A stretch of DNA of 64,000 nt from Cephalotus follicularis (GCA_001972305.1 BDDD01000118.1:456060-520059), one strand, 5' to 3'. Positions 1 to 11,639 are shown, counted from the stretch's first letter. Notes: generated from the letters alone by a model not told the origin. Made by a program: numbers and translations.

Positions 1-137
1 CGTACATTGTTTAGTTTTGGAATGTAATTGTATATGAGGCCAGGATTAACTGTTCTAGTCATCCATATGGAGGCCAAGTTCATTACATTCAAAATTGAGA
101 CCTTAACAGGACTTATATCAGAAATTTTACCCAAAAC

Positions 138-249
138 AATCGGCTGCCTTCAAGAATAGCCGACTGCTTTGGTTGAGTAGTCGACTACTTTGCCTTGGCA
201 GTCGACTGGATAGGTTGAGTAGTCGACTGCCATGGGGAGCAGTCGACTG
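138..249. repeat. TCGA palindrome array in G1 LTR
   Basis: Six sites with core TCGA or one-base variants start at 140, 160, 181, 202, 223 and 243, so the spacing is 20, 21, 21, 21 and 20 bp. The best sites read CAGTCGACTG, a perfect 10-bp palindrome. The linkers differ from each other, so this is not a plain tandem repeat. The same array is in the right LTR at 6670-6776. Confidence 0.9.
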
Positions 250-1267
250 CCTCTGCCCAGAAAATGCAGGCAGTAGCAAGTCATGCAATTCAAGTTCAAT
301 TTTCAATCAATTTCAACACATGTAAACATGCAGAAAATAGACATACACAATATGCATACTATATCTTCCATAACATATCATTACCCCTACCTTAAATTGT
401 TATCCCAAGATCAATTGGAGTTGATCTTTCTCTTTGTGTTCCAAGTCCATTTCACCAATAATCTTTCAATTCCAGCAAGATCAATCTATGCATGTTTGTT
501 TATGAACACATGCATCAGTACCAGTAAGTTTCAATAACTCTAATCAGTGGTTAATCATTAATCCATTTAAGTCTTAACTTTCCTTTTCCAATTTCCCTTT
601 TTGAATTCTATGTCAAGTATCAATCAATCTCGGATTCATTGATCTTAAGTGTGTTGACAGAATATGCATTTACATTTAGGAAACCAGTAAGCATATTCAT
701 GACATTAACAATAACCATAATCCATTCTAGAGGTTATAGTCACCAATTCCACTTGATCCAATTACTACTTTCCATTTCAATTCTAGAATTTGTTATCTTT
801 AATTATGTTAACAGAAGGTATTCAACATTCTCCTAGTTATATTATCATACCATGGCAGTGAGCTCGAGTTTAGAAACTTATCAAGAGTCTAAAGCTTCCA
901 AGTCCTCCTTTGAGCTCTCTAAATCATCCAATGCAAGCTTTCAATAATTCTTAGCAACTCTCACTTCACTCAGTGTTTTTTAACACTCATCTCACCATTC
1001 AACAGATGATATAAGGTCAAAAGACTTTGAATTCGTAAGATTCCTTTTCTAAGTCACATGCACTCATCTTTCTCTCTTTTCTTTCCATCACATGCATCCC
1101 TCTCTTCACCTTTCTCTCATTATTTTTCATTTTGTAGGTTGTAGGTCTGCAGAGAACATGCAAGAATTCCGTTTTGCATGTTATGGCAGGTGGTGACATG
1201 CATGTGCCACCTAACACACCTGTCCTCCTTGTCTCTGCACATGCCAGAAGTCTGTCCGGCACTAATC

Positions 1268-1346
1268 CAGTCGACTGGCTGTACTGGGCAGTCAACTACC
1301 TTCAACACGTATCATGCAGTCGACCGTTGCCCTGTGACAGTCGGCT
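1268..1346. repeat. Second TCGA palindrome cluster in G1 3' LTR
   Basis: Sites start at 1271, 1292, 1320 and 1341 (spacing 21, 28, 21). They include a perfect CCAGTCGACTGG. They lie in the segment missing from the right LTR, near the 5' end of the LTR in element sense, where a retrotransposon U3 region would be. Confidence 0.8.
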
Positions 1347-1521
1347 GTGTGGGCTGGTTTAGGGCTTCTTAATTTTTGATACTTCACCAATTGCACATCC
1401 ATTCATCCCAAGCATTTACCAATCATAGAAATTAATATAATTGGACAATTAACTCAATTAAAATGTATATTTTATTTCAAATTTGGATCCATATACATTA
1501 ATTGAATTTGCGGTTATTACA

Positions 1522-1534
1522 TTCCCCCCTCCTT
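1522..1534 (-). other. Polypurine tract of G1
   Basis: On the minus strand this reads AAGGAGGGGGGAA and is followed directly by the LTR start TGTAATAA. A purine run immediately upstream of the 3' LTR is the primer for plus-strand DNA synthesis in LTR retrotransposons. Confidence 0.92.
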
Positions 1535-1566
1535 ACAGAAAATTCGTCCTCGAATTTAGCCTTTCA

Positions 1567-2870
1567 TCACATTCCGAACAAGTGGGGAAATGTCTCCCTC
1601 ATTTTGTCCTCACGCTCCCACGTAGCTTCCTCCGCTCCGTGAAAATGCCAAAGCACTTTTACCATAGGGATGGTCTTGTTCCTTAGAACCTTTTCCATTC
1701 TATCTACAATCCTTGTTGGCCTTTCTTCATATGTTTATCTCGGACTAATGAATCCAGGGTCGTAGCTCAAAATGTGAGATGGGTCGGGTACGTATTTCCG
1801 TAACATGGAAACATGAAATACGTTATGCACGTCCGACAAGCTAGGCGGTAGCACAATCTGGTATGCTACCTCCCCCACTTTCCCCAGTATCTCATAAGGT
1901 CCAATATACCTTGGAGCCAACTTCCCTTTAAGGCCAAAACGGTGTATCCCTTTCGAAGGCGAGATCTTCAAGAAAACATGATCTCCCTTCTCGAATTCCA
2001 GTTTCCTTCTCTTGTTGTCGGCGTAACTCTTCTGCCGACTTTGTGCAGCTAGCAGTTTCTTCTTGATCATCTCCACTTTATCAGTGGTCTCTTGTACCAA
2101 GTCTGGTCCAAGCACTTGTCTCTCACCTAATTTGTCCCAGCAAATAGGTGATCTGCATTTTCTCCCATACAAGGCTTCGTACGGAGCCATTCCAATGCTG
2201 GTGTGAAAACTGTTATTGTAAGAGAATTCAATCAATGCTAGATGATCCTGCCAACTCCTAGCAAAATCAATCATACAAGCCCGTAACATATCCTTTAGAG
2301 TCTGGATAGTACGCTCGGACTGTCCATCAGTCTGTGGGTGAAATGCAGTGCTAAAGTTCAAGGTTGTTCCCATTGCTGTTTGGAACTTCTTCCAGAACCT
2401 TAAAGTAAATCTAGCATCACGGTGGCAGACAATACTGACCGGCACCCCATGCAATCTCACTATCTCCCGAATATACAATCGAGCAAGCTTCTCAATAGAA
2501 TATGTCATGTTCATCGGAAGAAAGTGTGCAGACTTAGTGAGTCTGTCCACAACAGCCCACACAGCTTCATGTTGATTTCGTGACCTTGGCAATCCCGATA
2601 CGAAGTCCATGGTCACGTGTTCCCATTTCCATTCAACCACTGGTAGTGACTGTAGCAGTCCCGCAGGTTTCTGATGTTCAGCCTTCACTCTCTGACAGGT
2701 CAAACATCTTGCTACATATTCAGCAAATTCCCGTTTCATACCACTCCACTAGTAATTCTTCTTCAGGTCGTGCCACATCTTGGAACTTCCTAGGTGGACA
2801 TTGTATCTGGACTTATGAGCTTGTTGCAGTGGCTCATTCTTGATGCTCTCATCATCCGGAACACATATCC
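1567..2870 (-). pseudogene. G1 pol 3' part: integrase and chromodomain
   Basis: The minus-strand frame opens with the integrase zinc-binding region (CLTCQRVK at the end of it), then the core with aspartates in TMDFVSGLP and HRDARFT and glutamate in GQSERTIQ, then the C-terminal GPY-type region (RYIGPYEIL, VFHVSMLRKYVP). An in-frame TAA at 1735-1737 is followed, in the same frame to the stop at 1567, by a chromodomain-like stretch with VLRNKT, VKVLW and EEATWE. A second stop, TAG in place of the Trp of a YWW motif, lies at about 2749. The chromodomain places the element in the chromoviruses, whose integrases are directed to chromatin; the very long LTRs suggest the Tekay/Del branch. It is not functional as read. 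Confidence 0.93.
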
Positions 2871-3860
2871 TTCCTCAGAACCTTGTTCCTTCCGTAGTGT
2901 CTGCAGTACAATCCTCAAATGCTGCATGTGTTCCTTAGTGCTCTTTGAATAGATCAGGATGTCATCTAAAAATATGACGACAAACTGGTCCAGGTAAGGT
3001 TGGAACACTTTGTTCATTAAACACATAAAGGCTGCAGGAGCATTAGTCAAACCAAATGGCAGTATTAGAAATTCGTAATTCCCATATCTGGTTCGAAATG
3101 CTGTTTTCGCCACATCACCTTCTCTAATCCTCAACTGCTGGTAACCTGTTCTCAGGTCAAGTTCTGAGTATACACTTGAGCCTTGCAATTGGTCGAACAA
3201 CTCCTCAATATGTGGCAGAAGATATTTGTTCTTCACCGTCACCTGATTCAGCAGCCTGTAATCAATGCATAGCCGCATCGATCCATCCTTCTTCTTCACA
3301 AACAAAACCGGTGCTCCCCACGGTGATACTCTCGGTCTGGTAAATCCTTTGTCAAGATAATCTTGCAGTTGAACTTTCAACTCCTTTAGCTCAGCAGGAG
3401 CCATTCTGTATGGTGCTCTGGATATAGGAGCAGTTCCAGGCAATAACTCAATACTGAACTCGATATCTCTCTCCGGTGGCAACGAAGTGAGTTCATCTGG
3501 AAACACATCAGGAAATTCACATACAACAGACACTTGTTCAATACTAGGCGTACCTTTCGTATGATCAATCACATACGCCAAATAGCCTTCGCATCCTTGC
3601 TTGAGATATTTCTGTGCTCGAATATATGAAATGATTGGAGCAGTAATATTCTTCTCCCTGATGAACTTGCACTCAGTCTCATCTTGTAGATAAAAGGTCA
3701 TCATCTTGTTGTAGCAATCAACACAAGCATGATGAGCATACAACCAATCCATCCCCAAGATTACATCAAAATCTTGGATAGGTAACACTATCAAGTCAGC
3801 AGATAATTCAATCCCAGCTATCACGATTTCACAGTCTTTCATAACAGTATCAGATAGAAG
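2871..3860 (-). pseudogene. G1 reverse transcriptase, RNase H missing
   Basis: The frame from 3842 runs from the end of the protease region ([10 protein letters not shown]) through a full set of Ty3/gypsy RT blocks: [40 protein letters not shown], the catalytic [10 protein letters not shown] and the [15 protein letters not shown] segment. The usual next region, thumb end plus RNase H of several hundred residues, is absent. Within a few codons the sequence enters the integrase N-terminus in another frame, near 2880. This is a large internal deletion that also shifts the frame, so the polyprotein could not complete reverse transcription unaided. Confidence 0.92.
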
Positions 3861-5069
3861 TCAAGTACCCGCAGGAGTACTTACTTCCAAAACATATGAT
3901 AGTCTAGAAGTAGTGCCATGCAGATTGCGAGCAAATTCAGATGCAATGAATGAATGCGTCGCACCAGGGTCAATCAACACATGAGCTAATATGCCAGATA
4001 TGTAAATAGTACCTCCCACAACAGTAGAAGATTCTGGCACATCATCTTTAGATAATGTATAGACCCTACCTTTCATAATCCCCTTTCCGGTGTCTCTCCG
4101 CGGTTGAGCTGCCGCAACACTACCACTAGCACTAGCACTCCCTTGTTGGCCGCGTACTTGTGCCCTAATCATTGGGCAATTACTCAGCATGTGATCTTGT
4201 GAACCACACTTCAGGCACTTTCCCGTCTTCTTCCAGCATTCAGACTCATCATGATTCGGACGACCACAAAAGGTACATCCACCAGCATTCTGTTGACTGC
4301 TTCGGTTAGGAGTCCTTGATCGTGTGCGTCGAGAACCTCCTTGACCCCTGTTGTCAGATCTGGTTGACTTAGCAGGATTATTACTTCCCTGCCCTTGTGA
4401 CTATACGGCCTTCGGTTGATTTGTACGAGTCCGTTCTGCCCTTCTCTCATTTGCGTCAGCTTCCAGAATCATTGCTCTCTCAGCAACATCAACAAAAGTG
4501 GTCAGCTGCAACATCAACAATTTAGACCTGATGTCTGGTCGAAGGCCTTTCAAGAACCTCCGAATCATCTGTGAGTCACCCTCCACAAGATAAGGTGTGT
4601 TTCTCGCCAGCTCCATGAATCTAGTCTGGTATTGAGTTACAGTCATATCTCCTTGACGTAACTCCATCAGTTCAGTCTCCCATCGATCACGCTAAATCTG
4701 TGGTACATAAGTATCAAGAAACTCAGACTGGAATCTGTCCCAAGTCCTGTCAAGTCCACGGGCTTCCCATTTCGTTTCGGTCCTTTCCCACCAGTAAGTC
4801 GCCTCACCCCATAGGCGGTACACAGCAAAACTGAGTTTCTGAACATCGATACACTCCAGAGCAGCAAATATCTTCTCCAGGTCTTTAATCCAACGTTCGG
4901 CCGCAGTAGCATTCAGTTCACCATTGAAAGTAGGAGGATTCTGTCTCATGAACCGCTCTAGATCTCGGCCAAATCCACCGGCATGGCAAGCGTCAGGTGC
5001 TCGCTGATGTGTACGATTATCCTCGTACATTTGCCGAATCTGTTCCATGTTGGCCGCATTCACCTGCAT
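3861..5069 (-). pseudogene. G1 gag, zinc knuckle and aspartic protease
   Basis: The gag N-terminal half is at 4692-5069 (NPPTFNGELNATAAERWIKD, WWERTETKW) and the second half at 4401-4667. Both share one frame with the protease region and are separated by in-frame TAG stops at 4692 and about 4400. Around 4150-4265 there are two Cys-His knuckles (FCGRPNHDESEC and CLKCGSQDHMLSNC). The protease motif is LIDPGATHS at about 3970, an accepted DPG variant in plant gypsy elements. A TGA at 3861-3863 separates protease from RT. Gag forms the particle and the protease cleaves the polyprotein. The stops fit C-to-T decay (for example CAG to TAG). Confidence 0.9.
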
Positions 5070-5324
5070 CTACTGCTGAAAGAGATAAGCCATGCGGTCA
5101 AAGTGACTCCTCTCGTCATACGCTGGGGGAACATTAAATCCTTCATTCATTGCCGGGTCATTTTCAGGTACCGGCGGTGCATTGACACCTTCATAGGCTC
5201 TACGCCTTCCCCTTCGTCCTCTTCGGAGATCCATTCAGTTTCCTATATGGAATGACAAAAATCATTAGGAAACAATTCACTTAATTTCTGAGAAACTTAT
5301 CCCAGCTTAGCATATATGGAATAT

Positions 5325-5336
5325 GCTCTGATACCA
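5325..5336 (-). other. Primer-binding site of G1 (tRNA-iMet)
   Basis: On the minus strand this reads TGGTATCAGAGC, complementary to the 3' end of plant initiator Met-tRNA. It lies three bases downstream of the LTR end (TGACA, at 5340 on the plus strand). It fixes the element's orientation and 5' LTR. Confidence 0.95.
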
Positions 5337-5339
5337 TGT

Positions 5340-7324
5340 TGTCACACTCCGTTTTCCCAATCACGTAAGACAAGCATATGTGGTGATATCAGAATAAGCA
5401 AAAATAATATTCCAGCACAATTCATAAATAAATTTGCGGAAGCATTCGATAAGCCGGAATATAATTACAAGCCGTCCGCACACATCCCATACTACGTGCG
5501 GTTACAATCTAACCATATCCTTAAACAAAAGGAAAAACAACATAACAAGGGATGTGATCCGTTCGATACAATATAATACATCATAAAGGAAATAACAACC
5601 TTAAATTGACAATAGAAGCTCTCCAAGCTTCAGCGGCAATCTCCACACGTCTTCGCTTAATCTGGAATTGTAGGGGTTAGCCATTGTCCTCACTTGGATA
5701 AGTAGGAAGATAATGCATGCTAAGAAATATATGAATGGAACATGTATGACAGTTTATATCAAAATAACATTTAAATGAGCCAATATATGAGCAATCATGC
5801 CAAGTGGCCATAAACAATACATATGCAAGAATACCGCACAAGGGTACAATCAATTCATCCATCAATTGGGTGTCACATGTCGCTAACTCCTAGCACCAAC
5901 TGTGCACCACCTATCTATCACCCTACGCTCCGAGAATGATAGATTAGGTAACATTTACTACTGGCGTTAGCGGGTAGTTTAACAATCAATCTCTGCGTTG
6001 CAGAACAGTTTGGGTGATACTCTGGCCAACTCCTGGCACCCAGAATCACATCCGTAGTCAGTGACATCCTCCATCACTCAACCACGGCAATAACATAGAC
6101 AAACAATACAAGCATTTCAATAATAATATTACATATATCCGTAATATGCAATATAAAAGTTGTTTACTTTAGAAACATATAACAATTCATTCATCGTACA
6201 TCTCATTAGAGGGAAACGATATCAATTCAATAGTGGTTTCCAGTTTGGGAACCAAAACAGTAAGTACCTCTCATATATGAGGACAATCAGTAGTTCATTT
6301 GGCAATAATCATTCTTTTGAAAATGATAGTTGATATCATGATTTGGGTACATAGCCCATATTTGTTTTCAATTGTTGAATACAATTGGTAGTGGTGTTAA
6401 ATGACACCAAAACAGTTTATACTAATATGACAGTAGCATATTCAGTAACAATATCACAATTCAGTAGTAATGTAAGGGTTCACAATAATAGCATTTCATA
6501 GTCATTCATATGCAACTCTCACAAGGAGTGCGTACATTGTTTAGTTTTGGAATGTAATTGTATATGAGGCCAGGATTAACTGTTCTAGTCATCCATATGG
6601 AGGCCAAGTTCATTACATTCAAAATTGAGACCTTAACAGGACTTATATCAGAAATTTTACCCAGAACAATCGGCTGCCTTCAAGAATAGCCGACTGCTTT
6701 GGTTGAGTAGTCGACTGCTTTGCCTTGGCAGTCGACTGGATAGGTTGAGTAGTCGACTGACATGGGGAGCAGTCGACTGCCTCTGCCCAGAAAATACAGG
6801 CAGTAGCAAGTCATGCAATTCAAGTTCAATTTCCAATCAATTTCAACACATGTAAACATGCAGAAAATAGACATACACAATATGCATACTATATCTTCCA
6901 TAACATATCATTACCCCTACCTTAAATTGTTATCCCAAGATCAATTGGAGTTGATCTTTCTCTTTGTGTACCAAGTCCTTTTCACCAATAATCTTTCAAT
7001 TCCAGCAAGATCAATCTATGCATGTTAATTTATGAACACATGCATCAATACAAGTAAGTTTCAATAACTCTAATCAGTGGTTAATCATTAATCCATTTAA
7101 GTCTTAACTTTCCTTTTCCAATTTCCCTTTTTGAATTCTATGTCAAGTATTGTGGGCTGGTTTAGGGCTTCTTAATTTTTGATACTTCACCAATTGCACA
7201 TCCATTCATCCCAAGCATTTACCAATCATAGAAATTAATATAATTGGATAATTAACTCAATTAAAATGTATATTTTATTTCAAATTTGGATCCATATACA
7301 TTAATTGAATTTGCGGTTATTACA
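5340..7324 (-). repeat. 5' LTR of chromovirus G1
   Basis: The LTR has TG...CA ends on the plus strand (TGTCACACTCC at 5340, TTATTACA ending 7324) and is followed inward by the PBS. Its length of 1985 bp is 727 bp shorter than the other LTR would be: after 7150 the sequence jumps to the equivalent of 1348. As the 5' LTR it would drive transcription, and the lost part lies toward its U3 end in element sense, so the promoter may be gone. The target duplication cannot be checked because the left flank is outside the window. Confidence 0.93.
6668..6779. repeat. TCGA palindrome array in G1 5' LTR
   Basis: Sites start at 6670, 6690, 6711, 6732, 6753 and 6773 (spacing 20, 21, 21, 21, 20), the same phasing as in the 3' LTR, with a few base changes between the copies. 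Confidence 0.88.
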
Positions 7325-9448
7325 TAAACATTTAATATTAATCAAATCATCTATATCTACAACATATACATTTCCATGTCTATGTCCTATAAATTTTATT
7401 TGATCATTGTTTATATCTATGACTTTACATGAGTCTTTTTCAAATACAACTCTACAATTCTTGTCACATAATTGGCTTATGCTCAAGAGAATGTGCTTAA
7501 GTCCATCAACAAATAAAACATTATGAATGGAAGTTTTATTGTTACCTATGGAGCCAACACCTTTAATCTTCCCTTTTGCGTTGTCTCCAAATGTTACTTC
7601 TCCTCCTTCCTTTGATTCGTACTTGACAAAGAGACTCTTGTCACCTGTCATATGCTTGGAGCATCCACTATCCAAGTACCATTGTGTCTTCTTGGATAAT
7701 GCCTTCAACCACACCTACAAACACAAATTTCAAATTTTCGTTTGAGGTACCCAACAAACCTTGGGTCCTTTGGGGTTAGTCAAAATGGTTCCTTTGGGAA
7801 CCCAACTCCTTTTTATTTTAGAGAAGTTCAAGTCATTCAATACATTCTCTTTATAAAAGCATGAGGTAGAAGTATGACCATTATTACCACAATTATTGCA
7901 AGAAACAACTACTCTTCTTTTATGCATATTATTTCTTCTATAAATGCAAGATGAAAATGCATGACCATACTTACCACAATGTGTACACACGACATTCATT
8001 CTTTTCTTACTTATGGCATTTTTCTTATGATAGCATTGTGAGGATGTGTGTCAATGTTTGCCACAAAAATTACATGAATTAATCAAATTCTTCCTAAACA
8101 TGTCATTCTTTTTATGGAAGCAAGTAAAAGATGTATGTCCATTTTTACCACAATAGGCACATACGGTTTTTACAATTTTCTTTTTAAGTTTAGCCTTTTC
8201 AACCTTTTCCTTTTCTATTTTCTCCTTCCTTTCAAAAAATGTTTGATAAAGCTTAACATTGTTCATTTCCTTATATCCTAGTCCGGCTTTATCAAAGACA
8301 CATCTTTGCATCCCAAGGAGATTTTCAAGCTTCTCACTACTATTAGAAAACTTTGAGAAAGTTTTCTTTAAAGCTTCTATTTCCTCCTTAAGATTTTTAT
8401 TCTCCTTTACTAAATATGCTACTTCATTTTCTAGGAGATCAACTTCAATTTCATTTGAGTTTTCTTCTTTGGCCAAGTTAATTGATTTTAGTTCATCATT
8501 TTCATTTACTAATGACTTAACCTTTTTCTTTAATGATGCAATCATAGAACTATATTTCTCTACTATTAAAACAAGTTCATCATATGTTACCTCGTCGCTT
8601 TCTTCTTCTTCTTCTTCTTCCTTCAAAGCCATCAAGGCTATTTGAGCTACTTCTTCATTCGAGTCTTCATCCGAGCTAGACTCATCACTATCATCCCACG
8701 TTGCAATCATGACCTTCTTCTTCTTCTTCAATAGGTCCTTCTTCTTGAGGTGTGGGCAATCGCTTTTGTAGTGCCCCGGTTTGTTGCACTCGAAGCATAT
8801 GATTTCTTCAAGCTTGCTTGACTCTCCTTTTTGGTGGATTCTCTTATTTGGCTTTCCATAAAACTTCTTCTTGCTAGCAAGGAATTTTTTGAACTTTCTT
8901 GTTATAAAGGCCAGCTCTTCATCATCATCATCGTCATCCTCAGAATCTTCGGTTTGGGATGATTTTAAGGGAACTATCTTCTTCTTCTTCTCCTCCTTTT
9001 CTTCATCATCATCCTTCTTTTGCATTGATAGTTAATGAGTCATTAATGACCCAAGAAGATCTTCTAATGGAAGGACATTGAGATTCTTCGCCTCTTCAAT
9101 CGCGGTGACCTTCGGCATCCATGATCTTGGCAAGCACCTAAGAATTTTTCTTACCATTTCACTATTAGAATACGTCTTATCTAAAGCTTGTAATGCATTA
9201 ATAATGTTTGTAAATCTAGAGAACGTGGATTTTATATCTTTGTTCTCATTCATGGTAAACATTTCGTATTCATGGACTAACATGCTAATTTTGGCTTCCT
9301 TAACTTGATTAGTCCCTTCATAGGTGACCTCAAGTCTATCCCACATTTCCTTGGAGGAAACGCAAGATGAAATTCTATTGAAGTCATTAGAATTTATGGC
9401 ACAAATAATGATATGCTTAGCCTTAGCATTTATTTGAACTCTAAACAA
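7325..9448 (-). pseudogene. Sirevirus-like gag-pol fragment
   Basis: One minus-strand frame, with stops at 9029, 8051 and 7730, reads in order: the retrotransposon Gag domain (VQINAKAKHIIICAINSN, KEMWDRLEVTYEGTN), an acidic Lys-rich linker, a CCHC knuckle (CFECNKPGHYKSDC), a Glu-rich coiled-coil-like stretch, four further Cys-His knuckles, and the copia protease motif WYLDSGCSKHMTG near 7650-7690 with following residues. Gag starts abruptly without its first roughly 85 residues compared with element C. The pol part stops at 7324, where G1 is inserted; the rest should lie left of the window. It is a minus-strand relative of element C, not a recent copy of it. Confidence 0.9.
7740..8170 (-). 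other. Array of four Cys-His knuckles after the canonical one
   Basis: In the gag-pol frame, four CX2CX4HX4C-type units follow one another: CAYCGKNGHTSFTC (about 8120-8165), CNFCGKH-HTSSQC (about 8040-8080, broken by TGA at 8051), CTHCGKYGHAFSSC (about 7945-7990) and CNNCGNNGHTSTSC (about 7855-7900). A canonical nucleocapsid knuckle lies further upstream at about 8770-8800. Each is followed by a basic patch with the pattern F/YHKKN or similar, suggesting internal duplication. Such knuckles bind nucleic acid during genome packaging. Confidence 0.82.
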
Positions 9449-10525
9449 TGAACAAGAATATCAAGCAATAGCAATTTAAACAGCAATTCAAAGAGAGAGA
9501 GTTTCTGAGATTGCAAACACTATTTTAGAGTGGTTCGACGTAACTCTTGCCTACGTCCACTTTTTCCAAGGATTTCCTTGAGTTTCCACTAGTCTCCGAA
9601 TACAATTCAGGGTGCTATTCGGTACACCTTTATGATTGAACTCAATCACTTACAATTCTCTTGGGTTCACTCCCCAATTTCTTCTAGGGTTCACTCCCCT
9701 ATTACAATCAAAATGAATAGAGTAATGTTTTGATCTAAACCTCTCATAAGGTTGGATTTTACAAGATAAATTCGCTCAATGTAATTCACAACAAAGATAG
9801 GCTAAGATATGAAATGAGAGCTTTTGAAATGAACTTTGAATTTGAGTGCTTGTTGTATGATTTCTTTGAATTCTTTTGTAATTTGAATTCTCTTGTGTTG
9901 CTCCTCTTATTTCTCTTCAAAACTCCTTTGTATATATGTGTTTTTGCCTCAGAGATCCGTTGGGTATTGTCTTCAAAGTTGTTGCATCAAAGACGGCTCA
10001 TTAAAGCTCTGTCAGAATTCTTTTCAGCGTGCAAGGCGTCGACTGTCTCCTTCAAAGCGCCGACGCTTATGTGACCGTTAGGTACTTCATTTTGAAATTG
10101 TCAGCTCAAAGCGCAGGCGTTCTGAGCGTTGGAGTCGATCGGCACCTCAAAGCGCTGACGCTTAAGTTTGGGCGTCGACGCTTGGGCCAAATTGAATTCC
10201 AATTGAGCGCACTGGTTTACTCAGCAGACGCTTTGTCTCAAGGCGCTGACGCTTTGTGTCAAAGCGCAGAAGCTTGAATCTTGGGCGTCGACGGTTTGAG
10301 TATTTGTTATTCTTCTCAAAGTGCTTCACCGGTAAACGCTTTGTTCATTGTCTCGACTGTCTCTCAAAGCGCTGACGCTTTATTCCTGAGCGTCGACGGT
10401 TTGCCCTGTTTCTGCAGTTTTCTTGTGCTATTTTGTGCATTCCATGGTTTTCTTGCACATCAAGAAACTTTGTTAAACACAAATATGTTATCATCAAAAC
10501 TAGGATTGAGACATAAATGTCAACA
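9449..10525 (-). repeat. 5' LTR of the Sirevirus-like fragment
   Basis: The right end at 10525 matches, in reverse complement, the start of element C's LTR (TGTTGAC, then TCTCAATCCTAGTTTTGATG). The left part contains the reverse complement of the GTGGACGTAGGC segment that element C's LTR has near its 3' end. The LTR abuts a gag lacking its N-terminus, so the primer-binding site, leader and first gag codons were deleted. The boundary at 9449 is inferred from the TG and is less certain than the right one. Confidence 0.8.
10037..10398. repeat. TCGA palindrome array, CGCTGACGC dialect
   Basis: Cores start at 10039, 10060, 10135, 10155, 10175, 10225, 10246, 10267, 10288, 10353, 10372 and 10393. 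The run 10225-10288 has three consecutive steps of exactly 21 bp. Arms are AAAGCG/CGCTTT, often with CTGA or CCGA as a degenerate centre. Confidence 0.85.
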
Positions 10526-11639
10526 GTATTGAACAATTCATTTTAATTAAATGATCATACCTTGATAACTAACAGCAGCTAGGTCGATACGGAGTGCGAC
10601 TATGATGACAGATCGTATGAGTAGTCATACTAGGTCTATACGGAGTGCGGCAGCGGCGGCAAATCGTATGAGTAGACATGCTAGGTCTATACGGAGTGTG
10701 TTCGGCGTGACAAACCTTATGAGTAGACTCCATTGATTGCATTAAACACCATTTATTCAGCAACTTTCAACTTCACCGACAAGATGTTTGTGGATTTTAA
10801 TCAGACAGACAAAGTGTGTGTGAAGGCAGAAAATTGAAGAATAAATAAAATATTCAAGTGCCTAAAACCTATTCAGCATAAATAATTGCCCATAAATAAA
10901 TTGATCAAAGTCGACAATTTTAATTTTGTTTCTTTTCTTTGAATTGCGGCGCATGTGCTAGACTTGTATGCATGCATAATTTATTAGTTGGTAAGGTGTG
11001 GGCTGCTGGCGTTGAATTGCTTGGCGTAAGAGATGGCAACACGTGGGCTGCTGTATGTTGGCATGTTGCATGGTTTGCATCATGTCATCAGTGGCGTGTT
11101 AATTGAAGAATGCTGGGCGTGTTGACTTCAGGACTCGTGGCGCATGTTGATTTGTTTGCAGGATGGGCTTATGTATTGCATGGCGATGATGGATGATGTG
11201 CATGGGCTTGTTGGTGCGCACATGGATGCGTGTTGCATGGGCTGAATATGGCGTGAATGGCTGCTTGCTGAAGAATGCATGCAATTTGCATTGATGTAAT
11301 AGTAATGGCATAATGGTAATATGTCATGTAATCCAAATGTGTCTTTTAACTATATCTCTTCACTTGGATCTCGGAATATGTCGACCCAAGAATTAAAAGT
11401 GCACCAAATAATTTTATGAACGCAATGAGTCCATATGTTTCGGTAACTTCCAAATGTTTCATAATTACCATTATGCCATTATCTCTAATTTTGACTCCAA
11501 AATTAGCTTCTTAGCTCCATTTATTTATCTTTCACTGAATTAAACCAAAAACCTGAAAATACAACAAAACATACCCGAGTAATCTGATCCAAGCATAAAA
11601 ATATAACAAATAGATCATTAAAAATAAGTCATTTTTGTA
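10526..11639. other. Unassigned stretch between two LTRs
   Basis: No coding region or known element end was recognised. It holds the 51-bp triplicate at 10579-10731, then about 350 bp rich in GGCGTG, TGCATGG and TGTTG words (10980-11300) and AT-rich sequence to 11640. It could be the remains of an older LTR or intergenic DNA. Confidence 0.6.
10579..10731. repeat. Three tandem copies of a 51-bp unit
   Basis: Units start at 10579, 10630 and 10681. Each opens with CTAGGTCNATACGGAGTG and has CNTATGAGTAG near its end, while the middle differs (CGACTATGATGAC, CGGCAGCGGCGGC, TGTTCGGCGTGAC). The unit length is a multiple of three, so a minus-strand frame stays open across the array, but nothing else suggests coding. 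Confidence 0.9.

Larger units (their letters stand above)
1..1521 (-). repeat. 3' LTR of chromovirus G1, left part outside window
   Basis: Bases 1-620 match 6531-7150 and 1348-1521 match the end of the right LTR up to 7324, so this is the second LTR of the minus-strand element that occupies 1-7324. It ends at 1521 in TTATTACA, which on the element's own strand is the TGTAATAA start, and the polypurine tract abuts it. The left 1.2 kb lies outside the window. It carries a 727-bp segment (621-1347) absent from the right LTR. The G1-type solo LTR at 27768 has a comparable TCGA-array segment near its start, so the right copy probably lost this segment. Confidence 0.93.
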
